A DNA stretch of 64,000 nt from Streptomyces spiroverticillatus (GTDB taxonomy: Bacteria > Actinomycetota > Actinomycetes > Streptomycetales > Streptomycetaceae): NCBI GenBank assembly GCA_014650415.1, contig BMUX01000006.1, positions 124,001-188,000 of the forward strand. Direction: 5' to 3'. The notes under the pieces are model-generated. The model did not search any database and was not told where the DNA came from. It saw only the letters and a program-made list of their open reading frames with translations. The translations under genes were made by a program, and so were the position numbers. Below are positions 9,269 to 17,891 of this stretch, in pieces. Positions within the stretch are counted from its first letter, which is position 1. The number at the start of each line of letters is the position of its first letter.

Positions 9269-9900
9269 GCCGTGGCCCTCCGCTTGCGTCCCCGATAAGT
9301 GTCCGTCACCGCATGGCAGTTGGGGCAGAGGAAGCGTAGATTCGTCGGCCGGTTGTCCCACCAGTCGCCGTTCACGTGGTCGATTTCGAGGCGGAGCGGT
9401 CTGTCGTTCCAGATGGTGGTGTTTCCACACTCGGCGCACTCCTCCGGGACGCCAATGCGGAGGAGTGCTCGGTGCAGTCGATCCCTGTCGACCCGCCCGC
9501 CGGAAGCGGAACCGAGAACGAGCACGTCTCGCTTCGTCTGCCGCGGTCGCTCCCGGCCCATCCTTCCCGCCTGCACAAAGTGCGTAGTGTCCAGCTTCAG
9601 TGCTGCGATCCGCCGCCCGATGTGCGCCTGGTTGCCCCCGACGGGGCTGATCCCCAGGCGTCGTACCACCTCCGCCACGCTTCTCGACGTCGCCACCAAC
9701 TCCCGCAGCGTCTCGTCGCTGTGCCGGACCCACCGGGTCGGGATGTGCGACGCGTCAATCCCCGCCTCCCGCATCTTCGCGCGCAGGTACCGCCTGCTCC
9801 CCGCCGTGGGTATTCCTCCGCACAGCCGGACTGCCTCGTCCCAGGTCTTCGCCTCGCGCGCCGCTCGCTCCAGCATCTCGGGCGTGTACCGGACCGCCAT
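9265..9900 (-). CDS. HNH endonuclease with two HTH/IDTSHF-type repeats
   Basis: 211 aa. Two modules end in IDASHI (48-53) and LDTTHF (103-108), followed by a linker and the HNH core: CAECG (155-159), LEIDHVNGD (171-179), DNRPTNLRFLCPNCH (182-196). It is paralogous to the downstream HNH gene, which has one more module. GGAGG precedes the ATG by eight bases. Its transcript begins just past the terminator of the MFS gene, so the two HNH genes form their own unit. No integrase, terminase or other phage gene is nearby. Confidence 0.82.
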   Translation of the reverse strand: MAVRYTPEMLERAAREAKTWDEAVRLCGGIPTAGSRRYLRAKMREAGIDASHIPTRWVRHSDETLRELVATSRSVAEVVRRLGISPVGGNQAHIGRRIAALKLDTTHFVQAGRMGRERPRQTKRDVLVLGSASGGRVDRDRLHRALLRIGVPEECAECGNTTIWNDRPLRLEIDHVNGDWWDNRPTNLRFLCPNCHAVTDTYRGRKRRATA

Positions 9901-9983
9901 GTTCGTCGCCTCCGTTCCCGGCCGCGCGTTCGCAGCCTCGTACGGAGAAACGAACCGTTTATCGGATGGTCACGTCCGGAATG

Positions 9984-10024
9984 CGGAATGCCGTGCCCCA
10001 CTTCAAGTGGGGCACGGCATTCCG
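9984..10024 (-). terminator. Long hairpin terminator after MHS transporter
   Basis: An 18-bp stem around the loop TTCAA (CGGAATGCCGTGCCCCAC and its complement) starts about 24 bases past the transporter stop codon and insulates the HNH pair. Confidence 0.88.
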
Positions 10025-10047
10025 GATGCGGAGCAGATGAGCCGGGA

Positions 10048-11544
10048 TCAGAACTTCGGCTCGCGGGCCTGGGCCTCGACCAGTTCCGCGGCCTCTTCCT
10101 TGGTTTCGACCGAGGGCGGGGAGCCCTCCAGGGGCTTCTGGGCGGTCTCCTTCATGCAGGCGACCGCGATGATGCCGACCAGGGCCGCGGCCATCGAGTA
10201 GTAGGCCGGCATGAGGTTGTTGCCGGTCCAGGCGATCAGGCCGGTGACGACCAGGGGGGTGGTGCCGCCGAAGAGCGAGGCGGAGAGGTTGTAGCCGACG
10301 GAGAGGGAGCCGTAGCGGACCGAGGTCGGGAAGAGGGCCGGGAGGGCGGCCGACATCGTGCCCAGGAGGCAGACCAGGGAGAGGCCCAGCATCAGCAGGC
10401 CAGCGATGATCGCCGGGATGCTGCCCTGGCCGAGGAGGAGGAAGGCCGGGAGGGAGAGGACGAAGAAGCCGATCATGCCGGTCATGAGGAGGGGCTTGCG
10501 GCCGAAGCGGTCGCTGAGGCGGCCGACCTGGCTGATGATCACCATGAGGAAGGCCATGACGGCGAGGAGGATGAGGAGGCCGTGGGTCTCCGAGTAGCCC
10601 AGCTCCTTGGAGAGGTAGGTGGGCATGTAGGAGAGCAGCATGTAGTCGGTGATGTTGTAGGCGCCGACCAGGCAGATGCAGAGGATGAGGGTCGGCCAGT
10701 AGTCGCGGAAGATGCGGCCGAGGTCGCCCTTGGTGGACTTCTCGACGGCGTCGGCGGCCTCGGAGGCGCGGGCGTTCTCCGACTCCAGCTTCTGGAAGGC
10801 GGGGGTCTCGTCCAGCTTCATTCGGAGGTAGAGGCCGATCAGGCCCATCGGGGCGGCGACCAGGAAGGGCACCCGCCAGCCCCATTCGCGCATGGCGTCG
10901 TTGCCGAGGATCGCGGTGAGGGCCGTGACCAGGCCGGCCGCGCCGACGTAACCGGCCAGCGTGCCGAATTCCAGGAAGCTGCCGAAGAAGCCGCGGCGCT
11001 TGTCGGGCGCGTACTCGGCGATGAAGGTGGACGCGCCGCCGTACTCGCCGCCGGTGGAGAAGCCCTGGAGCATCCGGAAGAAGATCAGCAGGATCGGGGC
11101 CCAGACGCCGATGGAGTCCCAGGAGGGGATCAGGCCGATGGCGAGGGTGCCGATCGACATCAGGATCATCGTGAGCGCGAGGACCTTCTTGCGGCCGATC
11201 TTGTCGCCCATCGGGCCGAAGAACATGCCGCCGAGGGGCCGGACCAGGAAGGCCACCGCGAAGGTCGCGAAGGAGGAGAGGAGCTGGGCCGTGTCGTTCC
11301 CGGAAGGGAAGAAGACATGGCCGAGGGTGACCGCCAGGTAGGAGTAGATACCGAAGTCGAACCACTCCATGGCGTTGCCGAGGGAGGCGGCCTTCACCGC
11401 TCTCTTGACGGCCGCCTCGTCCGTGACGGTGATGTCGGAGCGGCGCAGGGGCGGGTTCTTGCGGCGGTTCAGGGCACGGAAGAGGACGCGGTGACGCTTT
11501 ACCGCCTCGGGGTCCTCGGCCCTCTCGGGGGCGGTGGGCGTCAT
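10048..11544 (-). CDS. MFS transporter, metabolite:H+ symporter (MHS/ProP-like) family
   Basis: 498 aa with about 12 membrane segments. Family marks are GNAMEWFDFGIYSYLA after helix 1, GDKIGRKKVL between helices 2 and 3, FSTGGEYGGASTFIAEYAP, and RLSDRFGRKPLL in the central loop. MHS members import osmolytes (proline, betaine) or organic acids with protons. The nearest named relative is ProP, but the substrate is inferred. The ATG at 11544 follows GAGAGGAC; in-frame sequence further upstream overlaps the bcp terminator. The N-terminus is a long charged cytosolic leader of about 45 aa. Confidence 0.85.
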   Translation of the reverse strand: MTPTAPERAEDPEAVKRHRVLFRALNRRKNPPLRRSDITVTDEAAVKRAVKAASLGNAMEWFDFGIYSYLAVTLGHVFFPSGNDTAQLLSSFATFAVAFLVRPLGGMFFGPMGDKIGRKKVLALTMILMSIGTLAIGLIPSWDSIGVWAPILLIFFRMLQGFSTGGEYGGASTFIAEYAPDKRRGFFGSFLEFGTLAGYVGAAGLVTALTAILGNDAMREWGWRVPFLVAAPMGLIGLYLRMKLDETPAFQKLESENARASEAADAVEKSTKGDLGRIFRDYWPTLILCICLVGAYNITDYMLLSYMPTYLSKELGYSETHGLLILLAVMAFLMVIISQVGRLSDRFGRKPLLMTGMIGFFVLSLPAFLLLGQGSIPAIIAGLLMLGLSLVCLLGTMSAALPALFPTSVRYGSLSVGYNLSASLFGGTTPLVVTGLIAWTGNNLMPAYYSMAAALVGIIAVACMKETAQKPLEGSPPSVETKEEAAELVEAQAREPKF

Positions 11545-11623
11545 GTGCGGGTCCTCTCCGGAAGGCAACTGGGTCGGGTGTTCCAGGAGGTACGTCTGCG
11601 CGATTGCGACCGGTGCAAACAAA

Positions 11624-11647
11624 AATCCCACCCGGTGGGGTGGGATT
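11624..11647 (-). terminator. Intrinsic terminator after bcp
   Basis: A 10-bp stem AATCCCACCC/GGGTGGGATT with a GGTG loop. Read on the reverse strand it runs straight into a T tract (TTTTTGTTTG), which is unusual in this GC-rich window. Confidence 0.88.
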
Positions 11648-11693
11648 CCTGTCACGCAAGCCCGTCACGCAAGGCGCATAGGGGACATTCCGC

Positions 11694-12161
11694 TCAGATC
11701 TTCAGGTCCTTGATGATCTTCGCGACGTGGCCCGTGGCCTTGACGTTGTAGAAGGCGTGCTCGACCTTGCCGTCCTCGTCCACGACGATCGTGGAGCGGA
11801 TGACGCCGGTCACCGTCTTGCCGTACAGCTTCTTCTCGCCGAAGGCCCCGTACGCCTCCAGCGTCGTCTTCTCCGGGTCGCCGACCAGAGTCACCTTCAG
11901 CGACTCCTTCTCGCGGAACTTCGCGAGCTTCTCCGGCTTGTCGGGGGAGACGCCGATGACGTCGTACCCGGCGGCGGCCAGCACGTCGAGGTTGTCGGTG
12001 AAGTCGCAGGCCTGCTTGGTGCAGCCGGGGGTGAGGGCGGCCGGGTAGAAGTAGACGATGACCTTGCGGCCCTTGTGGGAGGCGAGGGAGACGTCGTTGC
12101 CGTCGGCGTCGGGCAGGGTGAAGGCGGGGGCGGTGTCGCCGGGCGTGAGGCGCTCGCTCAT
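11694..12161 (-). CDS. bcp: Thioredoxin-dependent thiol peroxidase (BCP/PrxQ)
   Basis: 155 aa cytosolic peroxiredoxin that reduces H2O2 and organic peroxides with electrons from thioredoxin. The catalytic motif YPAALTPGCTKQACDF carries peroxidatic Cys47 and resolving Cys52 five residues on, the alpha-type PrxQ spacing. The end (RSTIVVDEDGKVEHAFYNVKATGHVA) matches the family. The usual TPG(C)T is intact. Convergent neighbour of none: it is divergent from the DUF3618 gene and followed by an intrinsic terminator. Confidence 0.95.
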   Translation of the reverse strand: MSERLTPGDTAPAFTLPDADGNDVSLASHKGRKVIVYFYPAALTPGCTKQACDFTDNLDVLAAAGYDVIGVSPDKPEKLAKFREKESLKVTLVGDPEKTTLEAYGAFGEKKLYGKTVTGVIRSTIVVDEDGKVEHAFYNVKATGHVAKIIKDLKI

Positions 12162-12292
12162 GGGGACTCCCTGGTGGGGGTAGAGGGCGGGGTACGGCTT
12201 GAGCGTAATGGGGGTGCCGATGGGTGGGAGAGCGCGGGAGCTGACAGACTGCTCGTTGACGGATTACCGGACCGGACCACGGAGGCGGCGCA

Positions 12293-12613
12293 GTGTCGGA
12301 AGCCAGGACCCCTGCGCAGATCGAGGCGGACATCGTCCGCAGGCGCGAACAGCTCGCGGTGACGCTGGACGAGATCGGTGTCCGGCTGCACCCCCAGACC
12401 ATCGTCGGTGATGTGAAGGCCAAGGCGAAGTCGGCTGTCGACGAGACCGCCGGACGCGCGTTCGTGGCGGTGAACCGCAAGGTCACGGACGTACGGGCGC
12501 AGTTCGTGGACGCCGACGGGGCGCCCCGGATCGACCGGCTGGTGCCGGTGGCCGTGGTCGCGGTGGCGGTCGTGGGGCTGCTGCTGGTGTCCTCGCGCCG
12601 CCGCAAGGGCTGA
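12293..12613 (+). CDS. DUF3618 domain membrane-tail protein
   Basis: 106 aa, GTG start preceded by GGAGG. The N-terminal part (RTPAQIEADIVRRREQLAVT) is the DUF3618 signature, a short amphipathic helix pair. Residues 83-100 form one membrane segment followed by SRRRKG, so the protein is probably anchored by its C-terminus with the helices in the cytosol. The domain occurs widely in actinobacteria and its function is not known to me. Divergent from bcp. Confidence 0.8.
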   Translation: MSEARTPAQIEADIVRRREQLAVTLDEIGVRLHPQTIVGDVKAKAKSAVDETAGRAFVAVNRKVTDVRAQFVDADGAPRIDRLVPVAVVAVAVVGLLLVSSRRRKG

Positions 12614-12680
12614 CGCGAGGGCCGACCAAGGGCTGACCCTCTCTCGGCTGGCATGGGTCCGGACAGGTAGGTTGCGTGAC

Positions 12681-13016
12681 GTGAGCGAGAAGAACCACGA
12701 CGACAAGCTGCCCATCCGGATGCTGCACGACCGTGTGCTGGTCAAGTCGGACTCCCCGGAGGGTGAGCGCCGCTCCGGCGGCGGCATCCTGATTCCGGCC
12801 ACGGCGGCCGTCGGCAAGCGCCTGGCGTGGGCCGAGGTGGTCGCCGTCGGGCAGAACGTACGGACCGTGGTGCCCGGCGACCGGGTGCTGTACGACCCCG
12901 AGGACCGCGCCGAGGTCGAGGTGCGGGGCACGGCGTACGTGCTGATGCGCGAGCGCGACCTGCACGCGGTGGCTTCGGAGCGGGTCTCCGAGGACTCCAC
13001 GGGGCTGTACCTGTAG
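12681..13016 (+). CDS. GroES-family chaperonin-like protein
   Basis: 111 aa from the GTG at 12681 (a TTG at 12672 would add three residues). The sequence LPIRMLHDRVLVKSD...SGGGILIPATAA...EVVAVG...GDRVLYDP is the GroES beta-barrel including a mobile-loop-like region. The C-terminus (LMRERDLHAVASERVSEDSTGLYL) extends past the usual GroES end. No groEL is adjacent, so this is a stand-alone paralogue rather than the main co-chaperonin. It is ended by a clear intrinsic terminator. Confidence 0.82.
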   Translation: MSEKNHDDKLPIRMLHDRVLVKSDSPEGERRSGGGILIPATAAVGKRLAWAEVVAVGQNVRTVVPGDRVLYDPEDRAEVEVRGTAYVLMRERDLHAVASERVSEDSTGLYL

Positions 13017-13028
13017 AACACCTGCGAA

Positions 13029-13062
13029 GGGCCTGGTGACCATCGTCACCAGGCCCTTTTGC
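13029..13062 (+). terminator. Intrinsic terminator after GroES-like gene
   Basis: A 13-bp perfect stem (AAGGGCCTGGTGA and its complement), six-base loop and a TTTT tail begin 12 bases past the stop codon. Confidence 0.92.
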
Positions 13063-13086
13063 GTGCCCTTTGCTACGGTGGGGGGA

Positions 13087-13157
13087 CCCCGACGAGACGC
13101 GCCGTACCGGGACGAGTCGCCTGCGGACACCGCAGGTGCTCATCGCAAAGACGACGC
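13087..13157 (+). promoter_or_regulatory. Guanidine-III (ykkC-III) riboswitch
   Basis: The segment begins CCCGACGAGACGCGCCGTAC, then CGGG closing the first helix, and ends CAAAGACGACGC. This follows the guanidine-III core as I recall it from the Thermobifida fusca aptamer: ACGAG, GCGCCGUAC, then a distal ACGxCGC pairing back with GCGCCGU as a pseudoknot (13099-13105 with 13151-13157, one C-A mismatch). A perfect accessory hairpin, CCTGCGG/CCGCAGG, is inserted at 13120-13136. It lies 43 bases before an SMR exporter gene, the usual target of this class. Guanidinium should turn expression on, probably by freeing the ribosome site. Confidence 0.88.
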
Positions 13158-13199
13158 ACCCCGTGAGTTGTTCCGCGTTCTCGTTTCGGAGGTGCCGTC

Positions 13200-13520
13200 A
13201 TGGCATGGGTTCTGTTGATCGTCGCCGGTCTGCTCGAAGTCGGCTGGTCGATCGGGATGAAGTTCACCGAGGGGTTCACCCGGCTGTGGCCGAGCGTGTT
13301 CACCGGTGCCGGGATCGTCGTCAGCATGCTGCTGCTCTCGCAGGCCGCCAAGACGCTGCCGATCGGTACGGCGTACGGCGTGTGGGTCGGCATCGGTGCG
13401 GCCGGTGCGGCGGTGGTCGGCATGCTCGTGCTGAACGAGCCCGTCACCGCCGCCCGGATCTTCTTCGTCTGCCTGCTGCTGGTGGCCGTGGTCGGCCTGA
13501 AGGCGACCTCGGGTCACTAG
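13200..13520 (+). CDS. gdx: SMR family guanidinium exporter (Gdx/SugE)
   Basis: 106 aa, four membrane segments. The N-terminus MAWVLLIVAGLLEVGWSIG has the essential Glu13 in the first helix, and the sequence follows E. coli SugE/Gdx closely (KFTEGFTRLWPS, LPIGTAYGVWVGIGAAGAA). Gdx exporters work as dual-topology dimers that exchange guanidinium for two protons. The guanidine-III riboswitch in its leader supports that substrate over the quaternary ammonium drugs of EmrE-type members. GGAGGTG precedes the ATG. Its stop lies 4 bases from that of the convergent PBP gene. Confidence 0.94.
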   Translation: MAWVLLIVAGLLEVGWSIGMKFTEGFTRLWPSVFTGAGIVVSMLLLSQAAKTLPIGTAYGVWVGIGAAGAAVVGMLVLNEPVTAARIFFVCLLLVAVVGLKATSGH

Positions 13521-13524
13521 CGGT

Positions 13525-15993
13525 CTAGTTCGGCGGGGCGTCCCCGCTGCCCGCCGGGCGGCGGCCCTGTTCGCCGCCGCCGATCAGGCCGCCGACGGGG
13601 TTGGGGTCGCCGCCGCCCCCGTTGTCGTTGCCGCCCTGATCGCCGCCGCCGGGGTCCCCGCCGCCGTTGTCGCCGCCTCCGTCGTTGCCGCCGATCAGGC
13701 CGCCGCCGTTGTCGCCGCCTCCGTCGTCACCGCCGTTGGCGTTGCCGCCCTGGGCGTTGCCCCCGGTGGCCGCGCCGCCGGTCTGGCCGCCCTGCTGGCC
13801 GCCGTCGGCCGCCGCGCCGCCGTTGTCGGTGCCGGGCTGCTGTCCGCCGGTGTCCTGGCCGGGCGGCGGCGAGGCGGGCGGGGCGACCGGCGGCGGGTTG
13901 ACCGGGAGTTCGGAGCCGGCCTCGACCTCCAGGTCGAAGTCCTTGACCTCCTTGCCCTTGAGGGCGGCGGCCGTGTACTGCGCCCAGGTCTCGGCGGGCG
14001 CGCCGCCGCCGTTGATACGGGCCTGGCCGAGAGCCCCGTACAGCGGCTTCTGCACGGCCGTGTCGGGGTCGGCGCCCATCACGGCGACGACGGTCGCCAG
14101 GTCGGGGGTGTAGCCCGCGAACCAGGCGGCCTTGTCCTCCTCGGCGGTGCCGGTCTTGCCCGCCGCGGGGCGTCCGGCGGCCTTGGCGGCGGCGCCGGTG
14201 CCGCCCTCGACGACGCTCTGGAGGATCGAGGTGGTGGTGTCGGCGGCGGCGCGGGAGACGACCTGCTTGGTCTCCTGCTTGGGCAGGGTCAGGTCCTCGC
14301 CGTTCTTGGAGATCTTTTCGACGAGTGAGTACGTGCCGTGCTTGCCGTGGTTCGCCAGGGTGGCGTACGCCTCGGTCATGTCGAGCACGCTCGCGGTGGC
14401 GACGCCGAGCGCGATCGAGGGGGTGGGGTGGAACTCGGGCGTCTCCTCGGGCAGGCCGAGCGCGACGGCGGTCTCCTTGACCTTCTTGGGGCCGACGTCC
14501 ACGGCCATCTGCGCGTACACGGCGTTCACGGACTTGTCGGTGGCGGTGCGCACGGAGATGTTGCCGTACGACACGTCGTCCTCGTTGGCCGGGGCGAACG
14601 GGATGGGGCTGCCGACGACGGGCCGCTTGTTGGTGCCGTCGTAAGTGGTGTTGGGGGTGATCGGGGCCCCGGCCTGGGTGGTGGAGCCGTTCTCGACGGC
14701 CGCGGTGAAGACGAAGGGCTTGAAAGTGGAGCCGACCTGGAAGTCGCGGCGGGTGGCGTTGGAGACGTACTGCTTGGTGTAGTCGATGCCCCCGTACATC
14801 GCGACGATCTTGCCGGTGGCCGGGTCGATGGAGGCGCCGCCGACGCGGACGTTGCGGTCGGCCTTGCGCTTCTTGGCGTCGACCTTCTTCATGACGTTGT
14901 CCTCGACGGCCTTCACGAAGGCGTCCTGGCGGGGCTTCTCCAGAGTGGTGATGATGCGGTAGCCGCCGGTGTTGAGGGTCTCCTCGTCGATGACCTTGTT
15001 GCTGGTCAGGTAGTCCTCGACGGCCTGCACGATGTACCCGCGCTGCCCGGACAGGCCGCCGGCCGGCTTGGCCTGCTGCGGCTGCGGGAACTTGATCTTC
15101 GCCCGGTCGGCCTGCTTCAGCCAGCCCTCCTTGACCATGCCGTCCAGGACGTAGTTCCAGCGGCCGAGCGCCTTGCCCCGGTTCTCGGGGTGGGTGGCGA
15201 CGTCGTAGGCGTTGGGGGCGTTCAGCAGGGAGGCGAGGTAGGCGCCCTCGGGGGCGCCGAGCTGGTCGACGTCCTTGCCGTAGTAGGCCTGGGCGGCGGC
15301 CTGGATGCCGTAGGCGTTGCGGCCGAAGTAGCTGGTGTTGAGGTAGCCCTCCAGGATCTCGTCCTTGGACGACTCCCGGTTGAGCTTGATCGCGATGAAG
15401 AACTCCTTCACCTTGCGGGTGATGGTCTGCTCCTGCGCCAGGTAGTAGTTCTTCACGTACTGCTGGGTGATGGTCGAGCCGGACTGCTTGCCCTTGCCGG
15501 TGGCGGTGTTCCAGGCGGCGCGGAGCATGGCCTGCGGGTCGACGGCGGGTTCGCCGTAGAAGCCGCGGTCCTCGGCCGCCAGGACCGCGTGCTGGATCTC
15601 CTTGGGGACCTGGGAGAGCTTCACGCTCTCCCGGTTGACCTCGCCGTCGCGGGCGAGGGGGGTGCCGTCGGCGTACAGGTAGACGTTGGACTGGGCGGTC
15701 GCGGTGTCGTTGGCCGCGGGGATCTTGACCATGGTGTACCCGGCGACGAACGCGCCGACGAGCAGCACCGCGAGGAGCACGAACGTACCGAGCAGCATCC
15801 GCCAGGTGGGGATCAGCCGCCGCCAGCCGGTGCGCTTGGGGCGCTTGGGCTTCTTCTTGCCCGAGGCGTTGCCCGAGGCGTTGCCCGACGCGGCGCCCGG
15901 GGCGTCGTCGGGGGCGGCGGAGTCCGGGCCCGGGCCCGGGACGGAGGGGTCCCGGGGGGCCCAGCCCGGCTGCTGCTGTGGCTCGTCGCTCAT
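13525..15993 (-). CDS. Class A penicillin-binding protein (transglycosylase/transpeptidase)
   Basis: 822 aa bifunctional peptidoglycan synthase. A cytosolic, basic N-terminus (to about 65) precedes one membrane anchor (67-88). The GT51 glycosyltransferase follows with EDRGF (141-145) and GSTITQQ (172-178). The transpeptidase has STFK (422-425, nucleophile Ser422), SVN (488-490) and KTGT (613-616). From about 695 the protein ends in a Pro-rich stretch and then a Gly/Asn/Asp repeat tail, an external extension common in streptomycete PBPs. In S. coelicolor the PBP SCO2897 sits in the same neighbourhood as I recall. Transcribed alone; divergent from the ABC exporter. Confidence 0.95.
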   Translation of the reverse strand: MSDEPQQQPGWAPRDPSVPGPGPDSAAPDDAPGAASGNASGNASGKKKPKRPKRTGWRRLIPTWRMLLGTFVLLAVLLVGAFVAGYTMVKIPAANDTATAQSNVYLYADGTPLARDGEVNRESVKLSQVPKEIQHAVLAAEDRGFYGEPAVDPQAMLRAAWNTATGKGKQSGSTITQQYVKNYYLAQEQTITRKVKEFFIAIKLNRESSKDEILEGYLNTSYFGRNAYGIQAAAQAYYGKDVDQLGAPEGAYLASLLNAPNAYDVATHPENRGKALGRWNYVLDGMVKEGWLKQADRAKIKFPQPQQAKPAGGLSGQRGYIVQAVEDYLTSNKVIDEETLNTGGYRIITTLEKPRQDAFVKAVEDNVMKKVDAKKRKADRNVRVGGASIDPATGKIVAMYGGIDYTKQYVSNATRRDFQVGSTFKPFVFTAAVENGSTTQAGAPITPNTTYDGTNKRPVVGSPIPFAPANEDDVSYGNISVRTATDKSVNAVYAQMAVDVGPKKVKETAVALGLPEETPEFHPTPSIALGVATASVLDMTEAYATLANHGKHGTYSLVEKISKNGEDLTLPKQETKQVVSRAAADTTTSILQSVVEGGTGAAAKAAGRPAAGKTGTAEEDKAAWFAGYTPDLATVVAVMGADPDTAVQKPLYGALGQARINGGGAPAETWAQYTAAALKGKEVKDFDLEVEAGSELPVNPPPVAPPASPPPGQDTGGQQPGTDNGGAAADGGQQGGQTGGAATGGNAQGGNANGGDDGGGDNGGGLIGGNDGGGDNGGGDPGGGDQGGNDNGGGGDPNPVGGLIGGGEQGRRPAGSGDAPPN

Positions 15994-16234
15994 GCCTGTG
16001 AAGACTCCTCGGACGCGGCCAGAGGTTCACACTCCGGCATAACGGTGTCGTATCGGGCGATTCGCTTGTGCCTCCATGAAACACCGTGCTCTACCGCGAA
16101 TCCCACTCGTCCTGACACAGGGCGAGTAATCGCTCGCGGCCGGTGACCCCGTTGGGCTAGGGTCGTGCGCTTCGGTGTCGGCGGCATGCGGTGAGCCAAG
16201 TGGCACAACGAGTGAGGGGGTGGGGGAGGTGCGG

Positions 16235-17041
16235 GTGCGCTGGCGGTTGTACGCGCTCGTGGCCGCCGGAGGGTTCCGCCGGTACGCCACGTACCGGGCG
16301 GCGACTCTGGCAGGGGTGTTCACCAACACCGTCTTCGGATTCATCCTCGCGTACACGTACACGGCCCTGTGGGACCAGCGTCCGCACCTGGGCGGCTACG
16401 AGCTGCCGCAGGCCCTCGCGTACGTCTGGATCGGTCAAGCCCTCCTGGCGGCGGCCTCGTTGATGGGCGGCGGCTTCGAGACCGACCTGATGGAACGCAT
16501 CCGTACCGGCGCGATCGTCACCGATCTCTACCGCCCGGCCGACCTCCAACTCTGGTGGCTGGCGTCCGACTTGGGGCGAGGTGCCTTCCAACTCCTGGGC
16601 CGGGGCGTGGTGCCGATGGCGGTGGGCTCGCTCGCCTTCGAACTCGCTGTGCCCACCCCGTGGTGGCGCTGGCCCGCCTTCCTCGGGTCGGTGTTCCTGG
16701 GCCTGGTGGTCAGCTTCGCGCTGCGCTACCTGGTGGCGCTGAGCGCGTTCTGGCTGCTGGACGGGGCGGGCGTCACCCAGGTGTCCTGGCTGGCGGGAAT
16801 GTTCTTCTCCGGGATGCTGCTGCCGCTCAACCTCTTCCCGGGGCTGCTGGGCGAGGTGGCGCGGGCGCTGCCGTGGTCGGCGCTGCTCCAGGTCCCGGCG
16901 GACGTGTACCTGGGGGTGCGCACGGGCTGGGACCTGCTCGCCGCGTACGCCTTCCAGGCGGGCTGGGCCGTCGCCCTGTTGACGGTGGGACGGACGCTCC
17001 AGGCGGCGGCGACACGGCGGGTGGTGGTGCAGGGTGGCTGA
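16235..17041 (+). CDS. ABC-2 family exporter permease, first subunit
   Basis: 268 aa with six predicted membrane segments (ATLAGVFTNTVFGFILAYTYT at the start, FFSGMLLPLNLFP late). The position before another permease and an ATPase gene marks it as half of an ABC-2 type exporter. Several GTG starts are possible (16175, 16229, 16235); GGGGGAGG lies five bases before 16235. The next gene starts inside it with an 8-base overlap (GTGGCTGA), so translation is coupled. The set resembles two-permease exporters annotated as viologen-exporter-like, but the substrate is not known. Confidence 0.82.
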   Translation: MRWRLYALVAAGGFRRYATYRAATLAGVFTNTVFGFILAYTYTALWDQRPHLGGYELPQALAYVWIGQALLAAASLMGGGFETDLMERIRTGAIVTDLYRPADLQLWWLASDLGRGAFQLLGRGVVPMAVGSLAFELAVPTPWWRWPAFLGSVFLGLVVSFALRYLVALSAFWLLDGAGVTQVSWLAGMFFSGMLLPLNLFPGLLGEVARALPWSALLQVPADVYLGVRTGWDLLAAYAFQAGWAVALLTVGRTLQAAATRRVVVQGG

Positions 17042-17885
17042 GGAGCTGGTGGTCCCCGTCCGGGGGCGCCTCGCGCTCGCACGGGACGGATTCCGGGCGT
17101 ACGGGCTCATCGCGATGATGTGGGTGCGCTCCACGATGGCCTACCGGGCGTCGTTCGCGCTCACGACGCTCGGCAGCTTCCTGGGGACCGGACTCGACTT
17201 CGTGGCCGTGCTGTTGATGTTCGGGCACGTGGAGCGGCTCGGCGGGTTCTCGCTGGGCGAGGTGGCTTTCCTGTACGGGGTGGCGGGTTCGGCCCTGGGG
17301 ATCGGCGACCTCCTGATGGGCACCATGGGAAGGGTCGGCCTGCGGGTCCGCGACGGCACGCTGGACACGCTGCTGGTGCGGCCCGTGCCGGTGCTGGCGC
17401 AGTTGGCGGCGGACCAGTTCGCGCTGCGCCGGATCGGCCGGATCACGCAGGGGCTGGCGGTACTGGTGTACGCGGTCGTGCAGTTGGACGAGGTGCAGTG
17501 GACACCGCTGAAGGTGCTCATGGTGCCGATGATGCTGCTGAGCGGCGGGGCGATCTTCGCGGCGCTGTTCACGATGGGCGGGGCCTTTCAGTTCCTGGCG
17601 CAGGACGCGGCGGAGGTGCAGTCGGCGTTCACCTTCGGGGGCAACGCGCTGCTCCAGTACCCGCCGACGGTGTTCGCCAAGGACCTGGTGCGCGGGGTGA
17701 CCTTCCTGCTGCCGCTGGCCTTCGTGAACTGGATTCCGGTGATGTACGTGCTGGGGCGGCCGTATCCGTTGGACGTGCCGGAGTGGTTCGCCTTCGCGCC
17801 GCCGGTGGTGGCGGTGGGGTTCTGGGTGGTGGCGGGGCTGTTGTGGCGGGCGGGATTGCGGTCGTACCGGAGCACGGGGAGTTGA
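17034..17885 (+). CDS. ABC-2 family exporter permease, second subunit
   Basis: 283 aa, six membrane segments. MMWVRSTMAYRASFALTTLG at the N-terminus and LLVRPVPVLAQLAADQFALR in a cytosolic loop are typical of the second permease of this exporter type. It overlaps the first permease by 8 bases and stops 6 bases before the ATPase gene. It would form a heterodimeric membrane channel with the first subunit. Confidence 0.83.
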   Translation: MAEELVVPVRGRLALARDGFRAYGLIAMMWVRSTMAYRASFALTTLGSFLGTGLDFVAVLLMFGHVERLGGFSLGEVAFLYGVAGSALGIGDLLMGTMGRVGLRVRDGTLDTLLVRPVPVLAQLAADQFALRRIGRITQGLAVLVYAVVQLDEVQWTPLKVLMVPMMLLSGGAIFAALFTMGGAFQFLAQDAAEVQSAFTFGGNALLQYPPTVFAKDLVRGVTFLLPLAFVNWIPVMYVLGRPYPLDVPEWFAFAPPVVAVGFWVVAGLLWRAGLRSYRSTGS

Positions 17886-17891
17886 TGCTGG

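Noticed and set aside
8331..9900. tRNA plus HNH genes as an integrated element
   Set aside because: No integrase, no duplicated tRNA 3' end was found, and the HNH genes lie on the 5' side of the tRNA, which is not the usual attachment side.
14338..16146. 602-codon plus-strand frame over the PBP gene
   Set aside because: Antisense shadow rich in Val/Gly/Leu/Asp; the opposite frame has all PBP motifs.
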